Shown one piece after another: positions 1-7,926 of a stretch of DNA of 24,501 nucleotides. How positions within the stretch are numbered: the first letter of the stretch is position 1; each line of letters begins with the position of its first letter. Both the position numbers and the translations under genes were made by a program. This stretch comes from CADEEV01 sp032127875 (GTDB taxonomy: Bacteria; Acidobacteriota; Vicinamibacteria; Fen-336). Under the pieces are notes generated by a model. The model searched no databases. It saw only the letters and a list, made by a program, of their open reading frames with translations, and had not been told where the DNA came from. The stretch covers positions 1 through 24,501 of the forward strand of contig JAQBHI010000063.1 of NCBI GenBank assembly GCA_032127875.1, given 5' to 3'.

Positions 1-1125
1 CTTGGGGTTGGGCGTCTTTCGGTAGAAGCCACCGGTCGCTTCGGCTGCCGAAAGCTGCACTGGGGCGCTGGCACCCGCGCCCACGTAGTTGCCGAGATCC
101 ACGGGCGTCGGGGCCACCTTTCGAGACGGGCGAGTGAAACCGGTGGCGATCACCGTCACCTTTACCGCATCGCCCATCGACTCGTCCGTCACGATGCCGT
201 AGATCACGTTCGCGTCCGGATCCGCCACCTTGGTGATGAACGCGGTGGCGTCGGCCGCCTCGGCGAGCGACAGGTCCAGCCCGCCCGTGATGTTCACGAT
301 CACGCCCCGCGCGCCCTCGATCGAGCTGTCTTCGAGCAGGGGGTTCGAGACCGCGCGCTGCGCGGCTTCGACGGCGCGGTTCTCGCCCTCGCCGATGCCG
401 GTGCCCATCACGGCCTGGCCCATGCCCTTCATCACCGCGCGCACGTCAGCGAAGTCGAGGTTGATCTGGCCGGGCACCGTGATGATGTCGCTGATGCCCT
501 GCACGGCCTGGCGCAGCACGTCGTCGGCGATGCGGAAGGCCTCGTTGACCGGCGTGTTGCGCGCCACGGTCTGGAGCAGGCGGTCGTTGGGGATCGCGAT
601 CACCGAGTCGACGCAGTCCCTGAGTTGGGCCAGCCCTTCGACGGCCTGGGCCATGCGGTGCTTGCCTTCGAGTCCAAAAGGCAGCGTGACCACGGCCACC
701 GTCAGCACATTGCCGCTGTCGCCGCCCAGCTGGCCGGCAATCGAGGCGATGACGGGCGCAGCCCCCGTGCCCGTGCCGCCGCCAAGGCCGGTGGTGATGA
801 AGACCATGTCGGCGCCCTCGAGCGCGTCGCAGATCTTCTCGGTGTCCTCGACCGCGGCCTGCCGGCCCATGTCGGGGTTGGCGCCAGCGCCGAGGCCCTT
901 GGTCAGCTTGCCGCCGATCTGGATCTTCACCGGCGCGCGGTTGCTGCGCAGCGCCTGCAGATCGGTGTTGATGGCGATGAACTCGACGCCCTGGAGACCG
1001 GCGGCGATCATGCGGCTGATGGCGTTGCCGCCGCCGCCACCGATGCCGACCACCTTGATCTTGGCGCCCCGCGTCTCATCGTCGGCGAAGGTAATCCGGC
1101 CGGGTCCGTCGTTGTTGACTGTCAT
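1..1125 (-). CDS. ftsZ: Cell division GTPase FtsZ (3' end outside the window)
   Basis: FtsZ is the tubulin-like GTPase that polymerises into the Z ring at midcell. The 375 visible codons start at ATG 1123-1125 with MTVNNDGPGRITF. They contain the N-terminal glycine loop VVGIGGGGGNAISRMI (about residues 25-40), the tubulin signature loop GLGGGTGTGAAP (about 115-126) and the T7 synergy loop NLDFADVRAVM (about 220), which carries the acidic residues that activate GTP hydrolysis in the neighbouring subunit. The frame is still open at base 1, so the end of the variable linker and the C-terminal partner-binding peptide are not seen. The start is fixed by a strong AGGAGGA Shine-Dalgarno at about 1129-1135, which overlaps the TAG stop of the small upstream gene (1134-1136), implying translational coupling. 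It is the last visible gene of the dcw cluster. Identification is secure. Confidence 0.98.
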   Translation of the reverse strand, partial: MTVNNDGPGRITFADDETRGAKIKVVGIGGGGGNAISRMIAAGLQGVEFIAINTDLQALRSNRAPVKIQIGGKLTKGLGAGANPDMGRQAAVEDTEKICDALEGADMVFITTGLGGGTGTGAAPVIASIAGQLGGDSGNVLTVAVVTLPFGLEGKHRMAQAVEGLAQLRDCVDSVIAIPNDRLLQTVARNTPVNEAFRIADDVLRQAVQGISDIITVPGQINLDFADVRAVMKGMGQAVMGTGIGEGENRAVEAAQRAVSNPLLEDSSIEGARGVIVNITGGLDLSLAEAADATAFITKVADPDANVIYGIVTDESMGDAVKVTVIATGFTRPSRKVAPTPVDLGNYVGAGASAPVQLSAAEATGGFYRKTPNPK

Positions 1126-1133
1126 CGGTCCTC

Positions 1134-1337
1134 CTAAATGCCTTCGGAGCAGCCGGTCATGAAGCCGCATCTTAGACAAATTCGTTTGCAATGGCTCGCT
1201 ACGACGACTGCGCCGCACATCTCGCAGCGCGGTTCGCTGTCGGGAAGGGGCCGGCCCGACCGGCCCGCCGCTTCGCGGGGCGGATTGAGGCTGAGCGGAA
1301 CCGGCGGAAATGCCATGCCCTCGCGCTTTCCTTCCAT
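1134..1337 (-). CDS. Small six-cysteine zinc-ribbon-like protein between ftsA and ftsZ
   Basis: This is a 67-residue protein that I cannot name. Residues 1-35 are basic, proline-rich and low in complexity. Residues 38-63 hold six cysteines: C38-x2-C41-G, H49-C50, C54-x2-C57-G and C63, ending in GCSEGI. Two CxxCG knuckles suggest a treble-clef or zinc-ribbon fold; metal binding is inferred. The gene is well supported although short. ATG 1335-1337 follows a perfect AGGAGGT (1341-1347) that contains part of the ftsA TAG stop, and its own TAG stop lies inside the ftsZ Shine-Dalgarno. It is thus coupled to both neighbours and presumably made in proportion to FtsA and FtsZ. An internal ATG at residue 8 is possible but less well placed. 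No signal peptide or membrane segment is seen. Codons 52-56 (CGA ATT TGT CTA AGA) are unusually AT-rich for this genome. Confidence 0.8.
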   Translation of the reverse strand: MEGKREGMAFPPVPLSLNPPREAAGRSGRPLPDSEPRCEMCGAVVVASHCKRICLRCGFMTGCSEGI

Positions 1338-1345
1338 GAAACCTC

Positions 1346-2593
1346 CTAGAACAGATCCGAGAACCAGCCCATGAGACGCCCTGTGACCTTGCCGAAGGTC
1401 CCGGTCGCCGCCGGCCGCGATGCCGCGATGCCGCGCCCCTGCCGGCTTCGGTAGCCAGAGAGGACCAGGCCCACGGCGGTGGAGTACACCGGGCTCGCCA
1501 CCACGTCGACGAGGCCACCGATCCCCGTCGGCGTGCCGCGGCGGACCGGCATGTCGAAGATCTGCTCGGCGATCTCGGGCATGCCCTCGAGAATCGCCCC
1601 GCCCCCGGTCAGCACGACACCGCTGTTGAGCGAGCGATCGAAGCCCGCCCGCCGGATCTCGGTCAGGACCATCTGACAGATCTCTTCGGCGCGCGCCTGG
1701 ATCACGTCGCCCAGCACCTGGCGGGCCATGATCCGCGGCTTGCGGCCGCCGACGCTGGGCACCTCGATCGAGTCCTCTTCAGGCACCATCGAGGTCAGTG
1801 CGCAGCCGTGCTTCTTCTTGATCTTCTCGGCTTCGCCAACGGGCGTACGCAGGGCCACCGCCACGTCGTTCGTGAAATGCTCGCCGCCCACCTGCAGCAC
1901 GGCCGTGTGCCACAGGGCGCCTTTCTCGAAGATCGCGATGTCGGTGGTGCCCCCGCCCATGTCCACGATCGCCACGCCCAGTTCCTTCTCGTCGGGTGTC
2001 ACGCAGGCCTCGGCCGCCGCCAGCTGGGTCAGCACCGTGTCGGTGACCTCGAGCCCCGCGCGGTTCACGCAGGTGACCGTGTTCTGGGCCGAGGTCGAGG
2101 CGCACGTCACGACGTGGACGTTCACCTCCAGGCGGGTCCCGGTCATTCCGCTCGGGTCGCCGATCCCGTCCTGGTCATCCACAACGAACTCCTGTGGCAG
2201 CACGTGCAGGATCTCGCGGTCCATCGGGATCGAGACGGCCTTGGCGGCCTCGATCGCGCGCGCCACGTCCTCGCGTTCGATCAGGCGGTTCTTGCCGGAG
2301 ATCGCGATCACGCCACGCGAGTTGAAGCCCCGGATGTGCGTGCCGGCGATGCCGACGTAGGCCGAGCCGATCTCGACCCCGGCCATCAATTCCGCTTCCT
2401 CGACGACGCGCTTGATCGACTCGACCGTGGCTTCGAGGTTGATGACGACGCCCTTCCGCAGGCCCTTTGACTCCGTCTGGCCGATGCCGATGACGTCGAG
2501 GCGACCTTCGTCGGTGATCTCGGCCACGATCGCGCACACCTTGTGGGTCCCGATGTCGAGGCCGACGATGTAGCGATCTTTCTTCTTCGGCAA
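1346..2593 (-). CDS. ftsA: Cell division protein FtsA
   Basis: FtsA is the actin-like ATPase that tethers FtsZ filaments to the inner membrane and helps activate septal peptidoglycan synthesis. The 415 residues match the usual length. The actin-fold nucleotide motifs are present: phosphate 1 GLDIGTHKV (about 11-19), phosphate 2 VDMGGGTTDIAIF (about 210) and the adenosine motif VVLTGGGAILEGM (about 325). The SHS2/1C domain lies between the first two. The C-terminal GKVTGRLMGWFSDLF has the amphipathic character of the membrane-targeting helix. The start is TTG 2591-2593, giving MPKKKDRYIVGLDIG, preceded by GGGAGGT whose last base begins the ftsQ TAG stop. A non-ATG start is therefore well supported. 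It lies between ftsQ and the small zinc-ribbon gene with almost no spacing. Confidence 0.97.
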   Translation of the reverse strand: MPKKKDRYIVGLDIGTHKVCAIVAEITDEGRLDVIGIGQTESKGLRKGVVINLEATVESIKRVVEEAELMAGVEIGSAYVGIAGTHIRGFNSRGVIAISGKNRLIEREDVARAIEAAKAVSIPMDREILHVLPQEFVVDDQDGIGDPSGMTGTRLEVNVHVVTCASTSAQNTVTCVNRAGLEVTDTVLTQLAAAEACVTPDEKELGVAIVDMGGGTTDIAIFEKGALWHTAVLQVGGEHFTNDVAVALRTPVGEAEKIKKKHGCALTSMVPEEDSIEVPSVGGRKPRIMARQVLGDVIQARAEEICQMVLTEIRRAGFDRSLNSGVVLTGGGAILEGMPEIAEQIFDMPVRRGTPTGIGGLVDVVASPVYSTAVGLVLSGYRSRQGRGIAASRPAATGTFGKVTGRLMGWFSDLF

Positions 2594-2596
2594 AGG

Positions 2597-3499
2597 CTAC
2601 CTCCCTGTTGCCGGCAGAGCGCTACCCGCCGCGGCGAGCGCGCTCTCCGGCTGCTTGGCATAGATCCGGTCGCGGAACCGGAGGTCGAAGTACTCGGCTC
2701 GCGGGGCGCGCTCGGCGAGCTCGCCTCTCAGGCTCAGGAACGTGAGGAACTGCTTCCGGCAGGGCGGCGCGCCCAGCTTCAGGATCTCGCCGCGGTTCTT
2801 CAAGACCACGCGCAGGTCGCCGCTCGCTTCGACCTGCACCTCGGACACCTCGCCCGCGAGATCGCCCAGGTCGTCGAGCAGCGCACCGGCGCGCTGGGCT
2901 CGGTCGCGCCGGGCATCGCCCGTGGTGCGGGCCAGGCCGCGCACGATCGGCAAATCGAAGCTCGCGGTGCGCGGACCGTAGACTTCGATGAGCGTGCCTT
3001 CGGCGTCCATAAGGTAGAGGCCGTCGGCCTCGGCCAAGGCCAGCGGAACGCGTTCGCGGATCTGGACTTCGACGGTGTCCGGGAGCGTGCGGCGCACCGT
3101 GGCATCGGCCACCCACGGCGAGGCGCGCAGCCTCGACTTGAGCGCCTCGAGGTCGAGGCCCAGGATGTTCTCTCCCACGGAGGGCCCCATCAGCTCCCGG
3201 ATTTCTCCCTCGGAGAGGAAGTGGCTGCCGCGCACGTCGACGCGTCCCACCTTCAGGTGCTCGCTGGCCATGACCTTCGAGTAGCCGGTCCACAGCCCCA
3301 GCACGGACACCACGAAGATCGCGCCCAGCTGCAAGCCGAAGAGCGCGCGTCCGGCGTTGCCCCGGCGGGCGCGTTTCACCACCCGCGTGCGGTACTTGGG
3401 GCGAAGGAACGCTCCTTCGCCCTCGCCGGCCAGCACGCTGAGCGGCAGCTCGGCCGGCGGCACCGGCAGGGCTCGCCGCGGGCCTGGGGTCTCGCTCAC
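2597..3499 (-). CDS. ftsQ: Cell division protein FtsQ/DivIB
   Basis: FtsQ is a bitopic inner-membrane divisome protein that recruits FtsL and FtsB and regulates septal synthesis. The 300-residue product has a basic cytoplasmic N-terminus (RPKYRTRVVKRARRG), one hydrophobic segment at about 54-74 (LFGLQLGAIFVVSVLGLW), then a POTRA domain at about 82-150 starting VGRVDVRGSHFLSEGEI and including SPWVADATVRRTLPDTVEV, and the FtsQ beta domain after it. The start is GTG 3497-3499, overlapping the murB TGA stop in a GTGA arrangement, so translation is probably coupled. The E. coli-type order murC-ddl-ftsQ is altered: no D-Ala-D-Ala ligase gene lies ahead of ftsQ here. Confidence 0.95.
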   Translation of the reverse strand: MSETPGPRRALPVPPAELPLSVLAGEGEGAFLRPKYRTRVVKRARRGNAGRALFGLQLGAIFVVSVLGLWTGYSKVMASEHLKVGRVDVRGSHFLSEGEIRELMGPSVGENILGLDLEALKSRLRASPWVADATVRRTLPDTVEVQIRERVPLALAEADGLYLMDAEGTLIEVYGPRTASFDLPIVRGLARTTGDARRDRAQRAGALLDDLGDLAGEVSEVQVEASGDLRVVLKNRGEILKLGAPPCRKQFLTFLSLRGELAERAPRAEYFDLRFRDRIYAKQPESALAAAGSALPATGR

Positions 3500-4395
3500 G
3501 CCCGTGGCCTCCAGACCTTGACTTCCAGTTCCAGCGCGACGCCGGCCTCACGCAGGGCGCGCTCGCGGACGAGTTCGAGGAGCTCGAGAACGTCGCTGGC
3601 CTTCGCGCCGGCCTCGTTCATCACGAAGTTCGCGTGCTTCTCCGAGACCGAAGCACCGCCGCGGCGCATGCCCTTCAGGCCCAACTCGTCGATGATGCGG
3701 CCGGCATGCGCTCCGGACGGGTTCTTGAAGACGCAGCCCGCATTGCGTCCCACCGGCTGGCTCTTCACGCGCTGCATCTGCAACTCCCGGATCTCTTCGC
3801 CCAGCCGCTGCGGATCACCGGGCTCGAGCGCGACGCTGAGGCTGGCCACGGCGGAGCCTTCCGGGATCGACGAGCCGCGGTAGTGGAACTTCCAGCCCTC
3901 GGGTGGCTGGGTGCTCTCGCCGTTTTCGTCGTACACCACGATTTCCTTCAGCACCTCGCTGATCGAGAAGCCGTAGGCGCCGGCGTTCATCACGGCCGCG
4001 CCACCCACCGAGCCGGGAATCCCGGCCGCGCTCTGCAACCCGCTCCAGCCGGCGCGGGAAGAGCGCACAACCGTGCGAATCAAGTTGGCACCCGCCTCGG
4101 CCGTCAGCACGCCTTCCTCGCTCACACGGACGTGCGACAGGTCCTGGGTGTTGATCACCAGCTCGTCGAGGCCCTCGTCCACGACGACCAGGTTCGAGCC
4201 GCCGCCCAGCACACGGTGCGGCAGCGCGAGCTCGCGCCGCACCTCGAGCGCCTGACGCAGCTCTTCGCTGGAGCGTGGGAAGGCCATTACGGCCGCAGGC
4301 CCGCCGACGCCCATGGAGGTGTGCTTCGAGAACGGTTCGTTCTCGCGGAACGCAACGCCGGCCTCGCGCAGCGCCGCCGTCACTCTCGAGTCCAT
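3496..4395 (-). CDS. murB: UDP-N-acetylenolpyruvoylglucosamine reductase MurB
   Basis: MurB is the FAD enzyme that reduces UDP-GlcNAc-enolpyruvate with NADPH to UDP-MurNAc in the cytoplasm. The 299 residues fit the shorter type II enzymes. FAD-binding signatures are KHTSMGVGGPA (24-34), VLGGGSNLVVVDEG (62-75) and SAAGIPGSVGGAAVMNAGAYG (122-142, given in part). HYRGSSIP (171-178) carries the conserved arginine and LELEVKVW near the C-terminus carries the conserved glutamate. The general-acid position is Cys221 (AGCVFKNPSG) where E. coli has Ser229. ATG 4393-4395 gives MDSRVTAALREAGV; the same frame stays open to about 5115 but the upstream part only mirrors murC. It overlaps murC by 16 nt and has GGAGGAG about 11 nt upstream of the start. 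Confidence 0.96.
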   Translation of the reverse strand: MDSRVTAALREAGVAFRENEPFSKHTSMGVGGPAAVMAFPRSSEELRQALEVRRELALPHRVLGGGSNLVVVDEGLDELVINTQDLSHVRVSEEGVLTAEAGANLIRTVVRSSRAGWSGLQSAAGIPGSVGGAAVMNAGAYGFSISEVLKEIVVYDENGESTQPPEGWKFHYRGSSIPEGSAVASLSVALEPGDPQRLGEEIRELQMQRVKSQPVGRNAGCVFKNPSGAHAGRIIDELGLKGMRRGGASVSEKHANFVMNEAGAKASDVLELLELVRERALREAGVALELEVKVWRPRA

Positions 4396-5756
4396 CTTGC
4401 GAGAAGCTCCTCCCCGGCGTGCCAGACGCTGCCCGCGCCCAGGGTGAGAACGACGTCGCCCGCACGGGCCTCCCCGAGCAGGCGCTCGGTCGCGGCCTGC
4501 AGATTGCCGGCGTACGCGACGCCACGCTGACCCCGCTCCGCGATAGCTCGCGCCAGCGCCTCCGCGCTCACGCCCGCGATCTGCTCTTCGCTCGCAGCAT
4601 AGATGTCGGAGAGCAGCAACACGTCGGCCTGCTGGAAGGCGCAGCAGAACTCGTCCCACAGTGCCTGCGTCCGCGTGTAGCGGTGCGGCTGGAACAGCAC
4701 CACGGTGCGGCGTGTCCCGGCACGCGTGCGAAGCGTCTCGAGAGTGGCCCTTATCTCGGTCGGGTGGTGGCCGTAGTCGTCGATCACCGTGATCCCGGAG
4801 GCCTCGCCGCGCACCTGGAAGCGCCGATCGACGCCCGTAAAGGCTTCCAGGCCGGCCTTGACGGCGTCGAAGCGGATGCCCAGCTCGAGCCCGACCGCGA
4901 CTGCCGCGAGAGAGTTGACGACGTTGTGAGCGCCCGGAACCGCGAGCGTGAGCGTGCCGAGCGCCTTGCCGCCCTCGACCGCGGTGTAGGTCGAGCTGCG
5001 CGGACCGACCCTTACCTCGCGCGCCGAGACCTGCGCCTGTGCCGAGAGACCGTAGCCGATGACGCGCCGCTCGATGCGCGGCAGCACGTCCTGAACCGGC
5101 GCATCGTCGATACACAGCACCGCGACGCCGTAGAAGGGCACCTTGTTCACGAAGCCGACGAAGGCGTCCTGGATGTCGGCGAGGTCGCGGTAGGTATCCA
5201 GGTGTTCGCGGTCGATGTTGGTGACCACCGCGAGTGTCGGGGAGAGCTTCAGAAAGGAACGGTCGGACTCGTCGGCCTCGGCCACCATGAAGTCGCCCTT
5301 GCCCAGGCGCGCGCCCGAGCCCAGCACGCCCAGGCGCCCGCCCACGACCACGCTGGGATCGAGGCCGCCCTTGTCGAGCACGAGTGCGATCATCGAGGTC
5401 GTGGTCGTCTTGCCGTGGCTGCCGGCCACCGCCACGCTGTACTTGAGGCGCATCAGTTCGGCCAGCATCTCGGCCCGCGGGATCACGGGCGTGCCCGTAC
5501 GACGCGCCTCCACGAGCTCCGGATTGTCGGCGCTGACCGCCGTCGACGTCACCAGCACCTGCGCCCCGCCGACGTGCTCGGTGCTGTGGCCCTCGAAGAA
5601 GCGCGCGCCGAGTCCTGCCAGCCGGTCGGTGACGCTCGAGCGCCGGAGATCGGAGCCCGAGACCGTGTAGCCGAGGTTCAGCAGCACCTCGGCGATGCCG
5701 CTCATGCCCGAGCCCCCGATGCCGACGAAGTGGATGTGCTGGATCTTGCGAAACAC
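4380..5756 (-). CDS. murC: UDP-N-acetylmuramate--L-alanine ligase MurC
   Basis: MurC is the ATP-dependent ligase that adds L-Ala to UDP-MurNAc, the first step of stem-peptide assembly. The 458 residues match the family. The N-terminal Rossmann-like UDP-binding segment is HIHFVGIGGSGMSGIAEVLL (7-26), the ATP P-loop is AGSHGKTTTT (111-120), the central domain has NIDREHLDTY, and the C-terminal domain has DDYGHHPTEI. These are diagnostic of MurC rather than Mpl. The start is GTG 5754-5756, one nt after the murG TGA stop (TGACGTG); no better in-frame start lies close by. The 3' end overlaps murB by 16 nt. Confidence 0.97.
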   Translation of the reverse strand: MFRKIQHIHFVGIGGSGMSGIAEVLLNLGYTVSGSDLRRSSVTDRLAGLGARFFEGHSTEHVGGAQVLVTSTAVSADNPELVEARRTGTPVIPRAEMLAELMRLKYSVAVAGSHGKTTTTSMIALVLDKGGLDPSVVVGGRLGVLGSGARLGKGDFMVAEADESDRSFLKLSPTLAVVTNIDREHLDTYRDLADIQDAFVGFVNKVPFYGVAVLCIDDAPVQDVLPRIERRVIGYGLSAQAQVSAREVRVGPRSSTYTAVEGGKALGTLTLAVPGAHNVVNSLAAVAVGLELGIRFDAVKAGLEAFTGVDRRFQVRGEASGITVIDDYGHHPTEIRATLETLRTRAGTRRTVVLFQPHRYTRTQALWDEFCCAFQQADVLLLSDIYAASEEQIAGVSAEALARAIAERGQRGVAYAGNLQAATERLLGEARAGDVVLTLGAGSVWHAGEELLARWTRE

Positions 5757-5757
5757 G

Positions 5758-6828
5758 TCACGCTACCCTGCCTTCCACCAGGTCGGCCACGCGCGCCGCG
5801 GCATCCGGCTTGCCGAGCTTGCGGGCTGCGGCCTCCATCGTTTCGATGCGTGCCGGAGCGTCGATCAGTGAGCTGACGGCGCTCGCCAGCGTGCTTCCGG
5901 AGAGGTCCTTCTCTTCCAGGATCACAGCCGCGCCGGCGTCTCGCAGGGCCCCAGCGTTGATGCGCTGGTGGTCGTCAGCGGCGGCGGCGAAGGGGACGAG
6001 CAGCGCTGCCTTGCCCGCGACCGTGAGTTCGGCGCAGGTCGTGGCGCCGCTACGCGACACGACCAGGTCAGCCTCGGCGAAGCGCGCCTGCATGTCGTCG
6101 AGAAACGCCAGGACCTCGGCAGGGCGCTCGGCCTTCGCATACGCTGCCTGGACCCAGGCGTGCATCGCGGCGCCGGTCTGGTGGACGATGCGCAGACGCT
6201 CGCACCCGGGCAGGTATGGAAGAGCCGCGACCAGCGCCTCGTTCAACACCCGCGAACCCTGGCTGCCGCCGAAGGCCAGCAGCGTCGAAGCTGCGCCGTG
6301 CCTCTTCGCCGGCAGCGTCGCGAAGCCGCCCCGTACGGGGTTTCCAGTCACGACGCCCTTGCCCCGGAAGAAGCCACGCGCCTCTTCGTAGGCGCAGGCA
6401 GCCTGCCCCACGAACGGGCGCAACAGCCGGTTCGTGAAGCCGGGTTTCGCATTCGGTTCGAGGATCACCGTGCGCACTCCAAAAAGCGCCGCGACCAGGA
6501 CCAGCGGGCCGCCCGCATAGCCGCCGACGCCGAGAACCGCCTCGGGCCGTTCGCGGCGCACCAGGGCCGCAGCACGGACGAGCGCGCCAGGCAACGCGAT
6601 GAGGCCGCGCAGCGAGCGCGCCAGGCCGACGCCCTTGAGCGGCAAGATCGGCAGCAGCACCAGCTGGTAGCCCGCGCGCGGGACGAGCCGCGACTCGAGA
6701 CCGCGGGGCGTCCCGACGAAGACGACGCGCACGCAGCCGTCGCGGCGGCGCAGCTCGTCGGCCACGGCAACGCCAGGGAAGAGGTGGCCGCCCGTGCCGC
6801 CTGCCGCGATGAAGAAGGTTCTCGCCAT
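5758..6828 (-). CDS. murG: Lipid II synthase glycosyltransferase MurG
   Basis: MurG transfers GlcNAc from UDP-GlcNAc to lipid I, forming lipid II on the cytoplasmic face of the inner membrane. The 356 residues are of normal length. The N-domain carries AAGGTGGHLFPGVAVADEL (8-26), a GT28 glycine loop with the conserved His15. A second glycine-rich loop is FGGSQGSRVLNEAL, and the C-domain UDP-sugar site is SRSGATTCAEL followed by VPFAAAADDHQRINA. Start ATG 6826-6828 lies 6 nt after the ftsW TGA, with only a weak Shine-Dalgarno, so it probably depends on coupling. Order ftsW-murG-murC is as in other dcw clusters. Confidence 0.97.
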   Translation of the reverse strand: MARTFFIAAGGTGGHLFPGVAVADELRRRDGCVRVVFVGTPRGLESRLVPRAGYQLVLLPILPLKGVGLARSLRGLIALPGALVRAAALVRRERPEAVLGVGGYAGGPLVLVAALFGVRTVILEPNAKPGFTNRLLRPFVGQAACAYEEARGFFRGKGVVTGNPVRGGFATLPAKRHGAASTLLAFGGSQGSRVLNEALVAALPYLPGCERLRIVHQTGAAMHAWVQAAYAKAERPAEVLAFLDDMQARFAEADLVVSRSGATTCAELTVAGKAALLVPFAAAADDHQRINAGALRDAGAAVILEEKDLSGSTLASAVSSLIDAPARIETMEAAARKLGKPDAAARVADLVEGRVA

Positions 6829-6834
6829 CCCATT

Positions 6835-7926
6835 TCAGTCCGCATGCTGCGAGATATTCAGGACCAGCCCCACGCTCAACAGCGTCATCACCAGCGACGA
6901 GCCGCCGGCACTGATGAAGGGCAGCGGGATACCCTTGGTGGGCAGCAGGCCGATTACCACGCTGATGTTGATGAACGCCTGCAGCACGATCTCCAGGGTC
7001 AGGCCGGCGGCCAGGTAGCGGCCGAAGGCGTCGGGCGCTTTCCACGACGCGCGCACGCCGCGCCACAGCAGTAGCAGGAAGCCGGCAATCACGGCGGCGG
7101 CGCCGAGGAGCCCCAGCTCCTCGCCGATCACCGCGAAGATGAAGTCGCTGTATGGGTAGGGCAAGTAGAAGAGTTTCTGCCGGCCTTCCATGAGCCCGAC
7201 GCCCGTCACTCCGCCGGTGCCGACAGCGATCAGGCTCTGGATGATCTGGTAGCCGGAGCCCCGCGCATCGGACCAGGGATTCAGGAACGCCTCGATGCGG
7301 TCGCGCCGGTAGGCGGCGCCCATCACGGCCTGGTAGAGAACCGGGATCGCCAGCAGGCCCAGCACCGCGAAGTAGCGCATCCGGACGCCAGCCACGTAGA
7401 GCAGCACGCAGCTGATCAGGCACAGCGTCGCTGCGCTGCCCAGATCGGGCTGGATGAAGATCAGGAAGGCGAACCAGCCCAGCAGCATGAGGGCCGGGAA
7501 CAGCGTCGGAACGAACTCGTTGATGCGGTCGCTCTTGCGTTCGAGGTGGTAGGCCAGGAACACGATCATGGCCAGTTTGGCGAGCTCGGCCGGCTGGAAC
7601 GAGAGTTGACCGAAGCGGATCCAACGGTGCGTTTCGTTGAGCGTCGGCAGGAACAGCACCAGGATCAGCAGTAGCGTCGCGAAGCCCAGCAGGCCGAAGA
7701 CCACGCGGCGCTGGCGGAGCTTGCGGTAGTCGACGCGGATTGCCGCGAGCATCACGACCAGGCCGAGGCCGGCCCACAGCATCTGCTTCACGAGGAAGTG
7801 GTAGGCGTTTGCGTGGCTTTCCGAGGCGAGCGCCGACGACGCGCTCCACACCATGACCAGCCCGATGCCGAGCAGCGCCGCCGTCACGGCAAACAAGGAG
7901 CGGTCGGAGGAAAGCCTGCGGGCCAC
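6835..7926 (-). CDS. ftsW: Septal peptidoglycan polymerase FtsW (SEDS family)
   Basis: FtsW is the SEDS glycosyltransferase that polymerises lipid II at the septum together with FtsI. The 363 residues form a multi-spanning membrane protein with about ten hydrophobic helices. SEDS hallmarks are ETHRWIRFGQLSFQPAELAK (about 100-120), the MEGRQKLFYLPYPYSDFIFA stretch containing the conserved DFIF, and TKGIPLPFISAGGSSL near the C-terminus. I chose GTG 7924-7926, giving MARRLSSDRSLFAVTAALL, because it overlaps the murD TAG by one base (TAGTG). The frame remains open to 8100, but that extension encodes an arginine-rich stretch that merely shadows murD. GAGGT lies about 10 nt ahead of the start. Confidence 0.95.
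   Translation of the reverse strand: MARRLSSDRSLFAVTAALLGIGLVMVWSASSALASESHANAYHFLVKQMLWAGLGLVVMLAAIRVDYRKLRQRRVVFGLLGFATLLLILVLFLPTLNETHRWIRFGQLSFQPAELAKLAMIVFLAYHLERKSDRINEFVPTLFPALMLLGWFAFLIFIQPDLGSAATLCLISCVLLYVAGVRMRYFAVLGLLAIPVLYQAVMGAAYRRDRIEAFLNPWSDARGSGYQIIQSLIAVGTGGVTGVGLMEGRQKLFYLPYPYSDFIFAVIGEELGLLGAAAVIAGFLLLLWRGVRASWKAPDAFGRYLAAGLTLEIVLQAFINISVVIGLLPTKGIPLPFISAGGSSLVMTLLSVGLVLNISQHAD

Noticed and set aside
2543..3883. Long plus-strand open frame opposite ftsQ and murB (446 codons)
   Set aside because: It mirrors two confidently identified minus-strand genes, has no recognisable motif and reads as low-complexity charged residues. Such antisense frames are expected at this GC content; the same applies to 4275-5876, 5968-7074, 8592-9737, 10678-12036 and 19402-20337.
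4396..5115. Upstream extension of the murB frame to 539 codons
   Set aside because: The extra part lies entirely over murC in another frame and has no homology; MurB family proteins start near MDSRVTAALREAG.
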